NCBI GenBank assembly: GCA_002413325.1
Contig: DHWT01000165.1
Coordinates: 3,754 to 26,858 of the forward strand
Direction of reading: 5' to 3'
From: Chitinophagaceae bacterium UBA5175
GTDB lineage: Bacteria > Bacteroidota > Bacteroidia > Chitinophagales > Chitinophagaceae
DNA length: 23,105 bases
Shown here piece by piece: positions 14,279 through 22,922 of this stretch. A program made the position numbers and the translations under genes. The notes beneath the pieces are model-generated. The model made no database searches. It was not told the DNA's origin and worked only from the letters and a program-made list of their open reading frames with translations. The first letter of the stretch is position 1, and each line of letters opens with the position of its first letter.

Positions 14279-15712
14279 TTAAGCAGGTACCTGACGACGC
14301 CTGAAGGATCCCCTTTCATTGGACTGTTTTACCACATTGCCAAACCAAGCGGGGACCAGCTTATACAGCAACCAGAGGAAAAAAGCGCCTTTGAGCAGGG
14401 AGTTGAATATCTGAAGGCTGTCCGTTTCCATGCTATACGTGACCTGGTAAAAAAGGACCGGCATCCATAGGACCAGCAGGGGCAGTTTTTGGGCGATGAC
14501 AAATACTCTTTTGTAAACCCAGCGGATAAATAATCCCAAAACGAACATATAGAAAATACCACCTACCGGCCCAAAACTGGCATAGGCTTCCCCCAGCGGA
14601 CTGACATTGGTTGACCAGCCTTCAATACTGAATCCCGCATAATATTTCATGCTTTCTTTACCGCCGGCCTGCGGCTTATCCGGCCAGAGAAAACGGGGTA
14701 CCAGCGCAGATGCCGCTGTTGCCAGCAAATGGCTTCCGTCATCAAATTCCTGCTGCGCGGGTATTCTCCGCATTACCACCGATATATTATATCCCTGGTT
14801 CGTGCGCATATATACGGGGAAAAATCCATCCACGTCAATCAGTTTATCAATATTGCCCAGCTTATCAATAGCAATATCCACGAACAAACTGGTTTTGTTA
14901 TCTACCACATTATCCCTCCAGGTAACATCGCGATAAGCTGTTTTTACATTCTGCACAATAAATAATATAAAAACCCCGATCACAAATACCAGTAATTTCT
15001 TCCACAGCGCAAATTTTCTTCCCAGGAAAAGAAAAGAGAATAAAGTGATTCCCATATATACCACAACCGTAAACACACCACTCTGAACGGCAAGGCCCAT
15101 GATAAACAATGCAAACAGAACAAGCAGGATATTTTTTGACGGCATGGGCGGACTGTAGTATATGTATAAGATGCCGGCAAAAGAGGAAAAGAAAAGGAGG
15201 GTGACGACAAATTTAACAGATTCCGGAACCAATCCGATGAAGAAAAATGTCATTACCCCGGTAGCCACAATAATGATTCCCGTATTGGTACGTTTTATCA
15301 ATTCATTTCTTACGAGCCGCAGGAGATTTTTGAATGAATTTCCTTCGTCCAGTATGGCATCTTTTTTTGTTATCGGATAACACATACTGATAGAAAATGC
15401 ACATACAGCCGGTAACGTAAACCCGAAATATACATTCTCGGGCACGAGCATGTACCGGTAAAAAATCCTGGCCAGGTAATTGTCATGATTATAAACACCA
15501 TACCCCACGGAAGGCATCACCAGGCAGATAAAAATGGTATGTAATACCACGAGTTCCCGCAACACCAACCCTTTTCCTAATTTGTCCAGGATGGCAAATA
15601 TGGTAATGATAATCAGGAATATGGATATTTCAGTATACCAGTTCGTTACCAGCGAAAGCAGGAAACAGATGATCAGGGAAAGAATTAAAAAATTATTTCT
15701 GATGGAGGCCAT
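14279..15712 (-). CDS. Wzy-like polysaccharide repeat-unit polymerase
   Basis: Integral inner-membrane protein of 477 residues, predicted to join lipid-linked repeat units on the periplasmic side. By eye there are about twelve hydrophobic segments, near residues 8-22, 28-42, 53-70, 94-112, 144-162, 165-185, 194-212, 213-230, 238-254, 382-398, 410-424 and 442-456. A large hydrophilic loop (about 255-381) contains PRFLWPDKP (339-347), a motif typical of oligosaccharide repeat-unit polymerases of Bacteroidota, and an Arg-rich RDVTWRDN segment. The C-terminal tail is basic. It is the only polytopic protein in the window; no Wzx flippase accompanies it here. Wzy families are recognised mostly by topology and this loop, so the call is good but not certain. 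Confidence 0.82.
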   Translation of the reverse strand: MASIRNNFLILSLIICFLLSLVTNWYTEISIFLIIITIFAILDKLGKGLVLRELVVLHTIFICLVMPSVGYGVYNHDNYLARIFYRYMLVPENVYFGFTLPAVCAFSISMCYPITKKDAILDEGNSFKNLLRLVRNELIKRTNTGIIIVATGVMTFFFIGLVPESVKFVVTLLFFSSFAGILYIYYSPPMPSKNILLVLFALFIMGLAVQSGVFTVVVYMGITLFSFLFLGRKFALWKKLLVFVIGVFILFIVQNVKTAYRDVTWRDNVVDNKTSLFVDIAIDKLGNIDKLIDVDGFFPVYMRTNQGYNISVVMRRIPAQQEFDDGSHLLATAASALVPRFLWPDKPQAGGKESMKYYAGFSIEGWSTNVSPLGEAYASFGPVGGIFYMFVLGLFIRWVYKRVFVIAQKLPLLVLWMPVLFYQVTYSMETDSLQIFNSLLKGAFFLWLLYKLVPAWFGNVVKQSNERGSFRRRQVPA

Positions 15713-15746
15713 TCAGGAAAGATTTATAGCACTGCAGGTGTTTTTT

Positions 15747-16916
15747 TTAAGGTAATTTTTCCAGCAGTTGTTTTATTCGTTTTACAGCGACCGGGTAAGC
15801 ATATACCTGCAGCTTTTCCCAGCCCTTCCAGCCCATGCCCTTCAGGACGGACCGGTCGTCCAGGATTTTATGCAGTAGTTCCTTTATTTTCCGGTCGCCT
15901 CCGTCACCCGGTTCAAAAACCCAGCCGGTCTTTTCCTCTTCCACCAGGTCGGGAGCACAACCACATTTAGTTGAAACCATCACAGGTCGTTTACAAGCCA
16001 TGGCTTCATTGACTGCCAATCCCCAGGTTTCGCCAGGTCCTACAGAAGGCAGGACAAAAATATCACACAAACGGTAGACCAGGGGCATTTTCTGCTGGTT
16101 TTGGAAATCCAGGAAAATTATGCGTTTATCAGGCCTGCTTTTCATTCTTAATGCCTCCTCTGATTTGCCATTTCCCACAATAATCAGTTTCAACCGGGGG
16201 TCTTTCAGATGCTGTGCCAGTCTCAGCATAAAATCCGGATCCTTCTTCGGTTCCAGTTTGCCTGCAAACAAGAGGACCAGGTCATCATCCGAAATCCCGA
16301 GTTCCCTCTTCCATTGTTTAGCGTCCTGTTCCTCATCATCCGGTCCGCCAAACCGTTCATTATCCACTGCGTGCGGCACCCAGACCAGTTGATCTTCCTT
16401 CAATCCATGTTTATAAAAATAATCATGGCTGTTCTTACCGACATATAATGCGTAATCAATATGACTATATACCCATCTTAAAAATATTCTCCTGAATATT
16501 TTTTTCAAACCCGGCTTCTCGTCCAATAAAGTAGAATCGCCCCTGAATAACACCGGGATCTTCCCTTTGAAATGGCGCATACAGGAAAGGTGACTGCTGA
16601 AATTCCATCCAATGACTAACAGGAAAAGCGGCCTCCAGTCTTTTATCTTATCATTCAGCTCCGGATTCCGGATGCCATTGAAATGATGTACCCCCGGATC
16701 TTTCGCCACATTATCCACAAACTCATAAGAATACCCATCCAGCAGCGGGATATCCCATTCAATCATTTTACCAAAATCAATATCATACTTCGCTCCCTGC
16801 CGGGACTGCGACCAGGTATAAAAAACTTTCAATTCGATCCCCGGTTCTTTTGCCAGCAACCTGAACAAGGGTGCATAATACTGGATGGGATGGGTTGTGA
16901 CGATCGCCAGGCGCAT
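15747..16916 (-). CDS. GT4-family glycosyltransferase
   Basis: Predicted retaining GT-B glycosyltransferase of 389 residues. The N-terminal domain opens MRLAIVTTHPIQYYAPLFR (1-19), a start shared by a widespread polysaccharide GT4 subgroup. VPHAVDNERF (180-189), LLFAGKLEPKKDP (215-227) and the EX7E motif ETWGLAVNE (296-304) mark the donor domain. All are intact. The start at 16916 is 1 nt after the stop of the upstream epimerase gene, so the two are probably translated together. Donor unknown. Confidence 0.92.
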   Translation of the reverse strand: MRLAIVTTHPIQYYAPLFRLLAKEPGIELKVFYTWSQSRQGAKYDIDFGKMIEWDIPLLDGYSYEFVDNVAKDPGVHHFNGIRNPELNDKIKDWRPLFLLVIGWNFSSHLSCMRHFKGKIPVLFRGDSTLLDEKPGLKKIFRRIFLRWVYSHIDYALYVGKNSHDYFYKHGLKEDQLVWVPHAVDNERFGGPDDEEQDAKQWKRELGISDDDLVLLFAGKLEPKKDPDFMLRLAQHLKDPRLKLIIVGNGKSEEALRMKSRPDKRIIFLDFQNQQKMPLVYRLCDIFVLPSVGPGETWGLAVNEAMACKRPVMVSTKCGCAPDLVEEEKTGWVFEPGDGGDRKIKELLHKILDDRSVLKGMGWKGWEKLQVYAYPVAVKRIKQLLEKLP

Positions 16917-16917
16917 A

Positions 16918-17892
16918 CTAGAGAGTGGTTTTATACCAGTCTATCGTTGATTGAATGCCTTTCTGAATGCCCACTTTCGGAACCCATCCCAGCCGCTGAT
17001 GAATTTTTTCTATATCCACCACCCGCCGGCGGATATTGTCGATGTCCCTTTCAGGAACATCAACCACTTCAGTGCCGGCAACATATTCCCTGATCAAAGC
17101 CGCCAGCTTATTTACAGAAGTTTCGATGCCGGTTCCCACATTAAATACATCACCGTATGCCCTGGGATGAACGGCAGCCAGGATCGTGGCATCCACCGCA
17201 TCACTGATGAAGGTATAATCCCGGGTTTGTTCCCCGTCGCCCACCACGGTCAGCGGCTGACTGGTCAACGCGTTATGTACGAACTTTCCCAATACACCGC
17301 AGTAAGGATTTCGGGGCGACTGGCCATAGCCGTACACATTCGAATAACGTACCACGGAAACCGGTATATTATAATTCCGGTTATAGATCAGGGTATAGTG
17401 CTCTCCCAGTAATTTGGTGGCCGCATAATTACTCAACACATGGGTGGCGTCATCCTCACCCAAGGGAAGATGTGATGTGCTCCCATATACCGAGCAGGAA
17501 GAAGTATATACAATTCTTTCCAGTAATGGATATTCGTGATGACGGATTTGTTCGAGCAACTGCAGCGTGCTTTGGGCATTCACCTGCATGTCCAGCAATG
17601 GGTTGGAACTGGACGCAGCAATCTGAATACAGGCCAGGTGGAAAATATATTGAACCTGATCCAGTAACGGGAAAAAATGTTCCGTATCCAAAACACTCAC
17701 TTTATGAAACTCCACATGGTCCCTTACCGGATCAATCATGGATTCACTGCTGTTGGTGCAGTCATCCACGACGATCACTTTACACCCGTAGTCCTTAACC
17801 AGCGACATCACCAGGTTGTGCCCGACAAAACCCAGTCCGCCGGTAACCAAAATCTTTTTCCCCCTGATTTTATTGTAATGCGTATTCTTCAT
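16918..17892 (-). CDS. NAD-dependent sugar-nucleotide epimerase/dehydratase (SDR)
   Basis: Extended SDR of 324 residues, of the UDP-glucose 4-epimerase / UDP-glucuronate decarboxylase-like superfamily. The Rossmann motif GGLGFVG is at 18-24, and VVDD (41-44) ends the second strand with acidic residues, indicating NAD rather than NADP. The active site is complete: TSSCSVYG (130-137) and YAATK (Tyr156 to Lys160). GDGEQTRDYTFISDAVDA (about 217-234) is typical of C4-epimerase-like members. The exact substrate (UDP-hexose, UDP-HexNAc or UDP-uronate) cannot be decided from motifs. Its start overlaps the stop of the upstream glycosyltransferase by 4 nt (ATGA), so translation is coupled. Confidence 0.88.
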   Translation of the reverse strand: MKNTHYNKIRGKKILVTGGLGFVGHNLVMSLVKDYGCKVIVVDDCTNSSESMIDPVRDHVEFHKVSVLDTEHFFPLLDQVQYIFHLACIQIAASSSNPLLDMQVNAQSTLQLLEQIRHHEYPLLERIVYTSSCSVYGSTSHLPLGEDDATHVLSNYAATKLLGEHYTLIYNRNYNIPVSVVRYSNVYGYGQSPRNPYCGVLGKFVHNALTSQPLTVVGDGEQTRDYTFISDAVDATILAAVHPRAYGDVFNVGTGIETSVNKLAALIREYVAGTEVVDVPERDIDNIRRRVVDIEKIHQRLGWVPKVGIQKGIQSTIDWYKTTL

Positions 17893-19142
17893 CCGTTGAT
17901 TTTTTGAAATGTATCTGCAAATGTTTTTGTCATCGCTTTCGCGGTGAATTTATTAAATACCGGATTTTCCAGCGATACGGGAATAAACCGGTCCCGGTTT
18001 TGAATACTATATGACAAAGCTTCCGCCAATTGAGATATCTTATTTTCATCACCCAGTTCCCCTGTCTGAAAAAACAAACGATGCGGATATTGTAATTCCT
18101 CCAGGAATTGAGCTGGAAAGGAATCCGCATGCACCCAGGCAAAAAACGGTTTCCCGGATGCTACCAGTCCCATCATTTTCGAAGCCGCGTAATAAGGCGT
18201 CGTATCGCCGATCAGCAACAGCATATCCGCCTGTTTATTCATCTCCAGAGCTTCCCGGTAACCGACCCGGGCCGGATTTTCAACGACAAAATCACTTACC
18301 CCGTTCTTCGCAATCAATTCCGCCAGTACCGGTTTTGTCAGACCGATCCCCGCATAGGACGTACCGGTAAAAATAACCCGGACCGGCAATGTCTCACTCA
18401 GTTTTTTAAATGCTTTCAGGAGACTGTCCACTACGATCAACATGTTTTCGGAAATGGCTCCGGTGTATCTTATTAATATCTCCGAATTTACTTTAGGCTG
18501 AACCGGGATCGCATCGTAATCAGAAACCTCCACACCGTATGGTACAGCAATCAGGGGTAAGGAAGAAATGGAAGGATATCTTTTCTTCAGATCATCCAGT
18601 ATTCCCTGCGAGACCGCAAAGATGGCGCTGCTTCCTTTTACAACACGGCCTTCCAGCAGCCTGGCTATCCGCTGACTTGCCACGGACTTGAAATTTCTCC
18701 GGCTCGTTTTATATATCCAGGGATCAATAAAATCAATCGCATAGGGAATGCCGGTTATCCTTTTGATAAGGGGCGCCATCACCATGATATACCAAGGCGG
18801 AACCGGGTAGAGGATCAATGCGGGTCTTTCCTTTTTCGCCTGTTTTAGCATGGAACGATACAAGCCCAAAAACACCCGGATGCCCAGGTCGCCCAACCCG
18901 AACTTCCTGGTTTTGCGCTGGTCCCAGGCACCGACTTCAATTTTTTCAAATGCATTTCCGGCAATTTCCACCATCCAGGGATCTGCCGCTTCCTCGCGAT
19001 AATACTGATCCACCGTGAATATGACCGGCTTCCATCCGTATTCATGCAGATGCCGCACCAATAACCGCACTCTTTGGGCAGGCGGCATGGCTGAAGGTGG
19101 GAAAAAAGGAGCCGGGATGAATACAATTTTCCTGTCATTCAT
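17889..19142 (-). CDS. GT-B (GT4-like) glycosyltransferase
   Basis: 417-residue protein with the two-domain look of GT4-like enzymes. FIPAPFFPPSAMPPAQRV near residues 8-25 is the phosphate-side N-terminal loop with an RVRLLVRHL helix; AIDFIDPW (about 134-141) and VPYGVEV (about 203-209) mark the domain linker; YTGAISENM starts the donor domain. The classical EX7E glutamates are not evident: the equivalent region reads YYAASKMMGLVASGKP, as in WbuB-like and other diverged members. Glycosyl transfer is likely but the precise family is less certain than for its neighbours. It overlaps the upstream gene by 8 nt. Confidence 0.8.
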   Translation of the reverse strand: MNDRKIVFIPAPFFPPSAMPPAQRVRLLVRHLHEYGWKPVIFTVDQYYREEAADPWMVEIAGNAFEKIEVGAWDQRKTRKFGLGDLGIRVFLGLYRSMLKQAKKERPALILYPVPPWYIMVMAPLIKRITGIPYAIDFIDPWIYKTSRRNFKSVASQRIARLLEGRVVKGSSAIFAVSQGILDDLKKRYPSISSLPLIAVPYGVEVSDYDAIPVQPKVNSEILIRYTGAISENMLIVVDSLLKAFKKLSETLPVRVIFTGTSYAGIGLTKPVLAELIAKNGVSDFVVENPARVGYREALEMNKQADMLLLIGDTTPYYAASKMMGLVASGKPFFAWVHADSFPAQFLEELQYPHRLFFQTGELGDENKISQLAEALSYSIQNRDRFIPVSLENPVFNKFTAKAMTKTFADTFQKING

Positions 19143-20256
19143 AAGTGTACCGTAACCTGTTGATGAGTTCCATTTGATCCGGACCGTTTTCCGCTATCAG
19201 TTCCGTTTGCTCCTTCCAATAATGAATGCGCTCTATGGAATGAGCTTCCTTTATCAATTGCGTTACCATATCAGCAGGACTATCGGCCACCAGCAAAGAA
19301 CCTTTTTTCCATTCGTATCCGCGCATGCCGGCAGTTGTTGTAATGATGGGCAATCCCCAGCTGATAGCACGTGCTAATTTGGTTGTAGCGCCTGTTGAAT
19401 ACCACCAAACCGGATTCAGAAAAAAAGCCCAGGTAGCAACTTCCTTCCCGAGATCCTGGTCAGACAATTCACCGAGATACTCTACAAAGGGAAAACGTTC
19501 CTTAATCTTTATTCCGTATGCAGGCGGCGCGCCGATCAGCCTGATATGCAAACCATGATCCCGGGTGGAAAGCTCCTCCAAAAAAATAATGACTCCCTGA
19601 AAATTCGGGGGGTGATCGAGCCTGCCGACAAAGCCAATCCGGCCCGGAACCGGTTCCCTCGCCAGGAAATCCTTATATAATTTCCGGGGCAGAAAAGAAG
19701 CTTTTTTTGCGCCAAACCAGTTTTCAATTTGTTTTTCCGTTTCAGATAAAGTCACTACCCCGTCGAGCCATTTCACCCGGTATTCAGCCTCGGTGCTTAT
19801 CAACCTGCCCAACCTGATCTTATTCAGCCAGTTTCTTAATAACGAAGGCCTGTTGACCGGCTTGGTTATCAGGTGAAGAAAATCGCCGGAATTATTTCCA
19901 TGCGACAATAATATGACTTTCACCTTTTCGCCAAATTTCTCCTTAATCGGCCGGGCAAACCGAACAGATGAAGCCATGTTGATGAATACAATGCCAATAT
20001 CCTGTTTGAATATATAGGACAATAAGGCGGGTGCCTCCCTGTTAATATCGAAAAAAGAATAGTTTTCCATACCCCATTTTATCATCGCCCGCTGGAACAG
20101 ATCCCTTGTATAGGGAACATAATAATCTTCCAGGATGATATCAGTGGCCTGCCGGATGATGGAATGAAATTCCTGTGAGCATAGCTGAACGCCACCCGTT
20201 ATTTCCGAATACAAAGAATTCCGGTGTGTTAAAAAAATAGCCTTTGTTAATTGCAT
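19135..20256 (-). CDS. GT-B (GT4/GT1-like) glycosyltransferase
   Basis: 373 residues. The N-terminus reads KAIFLTHRNSLYSEITGGVQ, with the GG loop of GT-B enzymes; LLSHGNNSGDF (about 116-126) and VTLSETEK follow; RIGFVGRLDHPPNFQGV (about 208-224) opens the donor domain; WWYSTGATTKLARAISWGLPII (about 285-306) replaces the EX7E region with a variant common in surface-glycan glycosyltransferases. The start at 20256 places the first strand at residue 5 as expected. Predicted to act on the lipid-linked oligosaccharide at the cytoplasmic face. Donor unknown. Confidence 0.8.
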   Translation of the reverse strand: MQLTKAIFLTHRNSLYSEITGGVQLCSQEFHSIIRQATDIILEDYYVPYTRDLFQRAMIKWGMENYSFFDINREAPALLSYIFKQDIGIVFINMASSVRFARPIKEKFGEKVKVILLSHGNNSGDFLHLITKPVNRPSLLRNWLNKIRLGRLISTEAEYRVKWLDGVVTLSETEKQIENWFGAKKASFLPRKLYKDFLAREPVPGRIGFVGRLDHPPNFQGVIIFLEELSTRDHGLHIRLIGAPPAYGIKIKERFPFVEYLGELSDQDLGKEVATWAFFLNPVWWYSTGATTKLARAISWGLPIITTTAGMRGYEWKKGSLLVADSPADMVTQLIKEAHSIERIHYWKEQTELIAENGPDQMELINRLRYTYE

Positions 20257-20281
20257 CGTCAGGCTTCCAATATTGTTTTAA

Positions 20282-21511
20282 TCAGAACTTGATTTCCTCC
20301 AGGATTCTTCCCAGTCGCAGTTTATAGTCGTTCCAGGAATAATTTTTGCTTACAGCATACGCATTTTCAGCAAGCTTTTGCCTGTATGCCGGATTAGAAA
20401 ACAATTTGTCCATTGCATTTACCAATCCGGCGTTGTCACCCACCTCTACGATTTCACATGATTCACCATGGGTCAGCACCGTACCGCTATTCAAGGTGGT
20501 GATTACAGGCAGCTTTAAAGCCATTGCCTGGAATACGGCAATTGAACTCCCTTCGAAGGTAGTAGGGAACACAAATACGTCCATCGTCTTTAAACTGGCT
20601 ATCAATTCAGACTTCCTGATCCAGCCATGCCAAAAAACCTGATCAGGCAGTTGATCGAGGCTGATCTCCTGATCGGGCGTTCCAAAAAAATGAAGCTCGG
20701 CCTTTGGATGGCTAACAACAAAATCCTTCCAGGCATCCAACAGCAAATGAGCACCCTTTCTCCAACTCAGCCTGCCAACAAATGCAAATTTCAAATCTTC
20801 CCTAGTTTGAAATTTCCTTTCAGGATAACTGAATTCTTCCAGGTCCGTTCCATAGGGAAGCACTTTGCATTTATTTTCAAATTCAGGAAAAAAATAAACC
20901 ACCGTTTTTTTTACAAATTCACTGCCACATAAAATAATATCTGCCAGTTCTACCTCTTCCTGATACCAGGAGAATAATTTCTTCTGGACTTCATCCACTT
21001 CCTCCAGCATACTGGCATGAAAACCTTCACCATGCAGGATTTTTACCCTGTATTGGGGAAGACCGATCGCAAGATCAAGTATTAAAACCGCCTTATTTTT
21101 CCACTTTCTGAACAAAAGGTGGGAGATGCCATCATAAGAAATACATATTTTGGGGGCGTCAAAATTCCGGAGCACCATTTTCTGCCAGTATTCGTTCAAG
21201 TCCATGTAATCAGATAAATGAGCAGGTCCCTGCTTTCTCTCCAGGAGCCATCTTTTTATCTCGGTTGATGGAAAGGTGCTTACATATTTTTTTGGAAGTT
21301 GCGGATAACTGCGTTTGCCGATCTGGTTTGCATATCGTGGTGCAATTTTTCTCACTAACTTAACCAGGAAAGGTGCAAAATAAACACTGGTTACATGCTT
21401 GAACCTTTCAGGGAAAAGCTCCGCCAGGACGGCGGCCTGTTCAAAATTGTGCTGCTTTCTCGGATGAAAACTGATCAATTTACCCTGCTTATCACCTCTT
21501 GTCGATTTCAT
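20282..21511 (-). CDS. GT4-family glycosyltransferase with EX7Q variant
   Basis: 409-residue GT4-type protein. LISFHPRKQHNFEQAAVL (12-29) begins the acceptor domain; VLPYGTDLEEF (about 218-228) and FAFVGRLSWRKGAHLLLDAW (about 240-259) mark the donor domain. The motif that usually reads EX7E is EGSSIAVFQ here: the first Glu is kept, the second is Gln (codon CAG). That is a modest change seen in some active GT4 members, so I still call it a glycosyltransferase. It lies 36 bp downstream of the 457-residue glycosyltransferase, with a small inverted repeat between them. Confidence 0.87.
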   Translation of the reverse strand: MKSTRGDKQGKLISFHPRKQHNFEQAAVLAELFPERFKHVTSVYFAPFLVKLVRKIAPRYANQIGKRSYPQLPKKYVSTFPSTEIKRWLLERKQGPAHLSDYMDLNEYWQKMVLRNFDAPKICISYDGISHLLFRKWKNKAVLILDLAIGLPQYRVKILHGEGFHASMLEEVDEVQKKLFSWYQEEVELADIILCGSEFVKKTVVYFFPEFENKCKVLPYGTDLEEFSYPERKFQTREDLKFAFVGRLSWRKGAHLLLDAWKDFVVSHPKAELHFFGTPDQEISLDQLPDQVFWHGWIRKSELIASLKTMDVFVFPTTFEGSSIAVFQAMALKLPVITTLNSGTVLTHGESCEIVEVGDNAGLVNAMDKLFSNPAYRQKLAENAYAVSKNYSWNDYKLRLGRILEEIKF

Positions 21512-21530
21512 GCTTTTCTAACAACCATCC

Positions 21531-21547
21531 TACCGGTTATACCGGTA
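21531..21547. other. Small perfect inverted repeat in an intercistronic gap
   Basis: TACCGGT-TAT-ACCGGTA, 7-bp arms with a 3-nt loop, directly after the stop codon of the 457-residue glycosyltransferase. No T-tract follows in the transcribed direction, so it is not a standard terminator. It might stabilise or pause the transcript, or be chance. Confidence 0.35.
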
Positions 21548-22921
21548 TCATCCGGGATATTTTTCCCCTACCACCTGATGAACAATATCTGTCAGTTTGT
21601 TTATTGCAATTGAATTTGAAAATTGCCGGAGGTAAGGGATATTCAGTTTCTCGTCATATCCACCTTCCACGACCTTTTCTATCATCTGTGAGCCGGCATT
21701 TTCATCGTCAGGATCACAATTTAATCCCAGCCTGCTTTGCTCAATAAAATCATATTGAATTCCCTTGGTAACAAAACCCAGTACGGGTTTTCCTGAGCGT
21801 ATATAGGTAAATAACTTGGATGGCAGGCAATAATGATCGTCCCCGATTACCTTTTCAGATGTGGCAAGAAAAAGATCGAAAGAAGCCTGAAGTTCCAACA
21901 CCTTCTGATGTGACTGGAAACCATGCAAAATCATGTTTTCCCTGACTCCTAATTCTTCAGCCATGGACTCCAGCCAGTCAGGAGTATCGCCTATCAGGTG
22001 GAAAAAAATCCTGTTCTTAAAATCAGGCCTTTTTCTGAACAATGCCGCGAGAGACTTCAGAAAAAAATAAGGAGAGCGATAAAGCCAGTCCTCTTTCACG
22101 GGTGTATATTGGAGGATGCGGTGTCCCCGTTTCTTCCACCAGGGTTTTAACATCATTTCCCTTCCGGCAGGCGAATAATAAAACGATCCGGTGTAGCCGA
22201 TTTTTATGATGCCTTTTTCAGAAACACTTCCTGACCGGACTGACAGGGAATCGGGCAATTCAAAATCAAAGCCGTTAAATATCAGGTGAAACCTGCCTGG
22301 TGATATTTTCGGGTGGGTATTCTGAAAAACCCGCTGCAATTGAGGGGTTACCGTAATGATGGCACTTGCCTGTCTGAAAACCCGGTACTCTTTATTTTTT
22401 TTATAAATATAATGCAGGTAGCTGCCCAAAGGCGCCATTGACAGGTTTGCCCACGCGTCTCTCATATCGAGGATCAGCGGGAGTTTAAATTTTTTTGAAA
22501 TATACGATCCTAATTCGGCGCCGCTGAAAGGAGGACAGGTAACAAATACCGCTGCAGGCTGATGTTTTTCGATAATTTCAGGAAGTTGACGAAATAAATT
22601 CTTTTTCCAGGCTTTGAAATAATTATCGGTTGTGTTAAAGTAGATATTTTTAAACCTCGCGAACCTGGTTTTGTAATATTTGTCCATGTCGTCGAGTGGT
22701 ACCCGGTACACCTGAATACTTTTATCCAGCTTGTCCATCAGGTCGTAGTCGAATCTGCTTTGGACTTTCCGGAGATTCGCATTATCTTCAAAAGTGACAA
22801 CGATCGGATGAATATGATTGCTGACCAGTCCGTTTACAAATCGCAAAGGTCTGAACACTCCTCCTAAGTTCAATGGAACAAATTCCATTACTACAAAAAG
22901 AATATTGTTCCCCGCCGGCAT
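21548..22921 (-). CDS. GT4-like glycosyltransferase, long form
   Basis: 457 residues, longer than the neighbouring glycosyltransferases. The N-terminal LFVVMEFVPLNLGGVFRPLRF (about 8-28) has the GG/R loop typical of GT4 acceptor domains; LILDMRDAWANLS (about 149-161) is the DxRDxW motif of this subgroup; IIKIGYTGSFYYSPAG (about 239-254) begins the donor domain, followed by an inserted basic segment rich in Trp and Tyr (about 258-285). The C-terminal PSKLFTYIRSGKPVLGF (about 363-379) replaces EX7E, as in WlbH/WbuB-type relatives. The start lies 1 nt after the stop of the UDP-GlcNAc 2-epimerase gene, which suggests coupled translation and perhaps use of a ManNAc- or GlcNAc-derived donor; that link is inference. 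Confidence 0.83.
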   Translation of the reverse strand: MPAGNNILFVVMEFVPLNLGGVFRPLRFVNGLVSNHIHPIVVTFEDNANLRKVQSRFDYDLMDKLDKSIQVYRVPLDDMDKYYKTRFARFKNIYFNTTDNYFKAWKKNLFRQLPEIIEKHQPAAVFVTCPPFSGAELGSYISKKFKLPLILDMRDAWANLSMAPLGSYLHYIYKKNKEYRVFRQASAIITVTPQLQRVFQNTHPKISPGRFHLIFNGFDFELPDSLSVRSGSVSEKGIIKIGYTGSFYYSPAGREMMLKPWWKKRGHRILQYTPVKEDWLYRSPYFFLKSLAALFRKRPDFKNRIFFHLIGDTPDWLESMAEELGVRENMILHGFQSHQKVLELQASFDLFLATSEKVIGDDHYCLPSKLFTYIRSGKPVLGFVTKGIQYDFIEQSRLGLNCDPDDENAGSQMIEKVVEGGYDEKLNIPYLRQFSNSIAINKLTDIVHQVVGEKYPG

Positions 22922-22922
22922 G

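Noticed and set aside
15741..15748. T8 run between the polymerase and GT4 genes as a terminator signal
   Set aside because: In the transcribed minus strand it is an A-run, and no stem precedes it.
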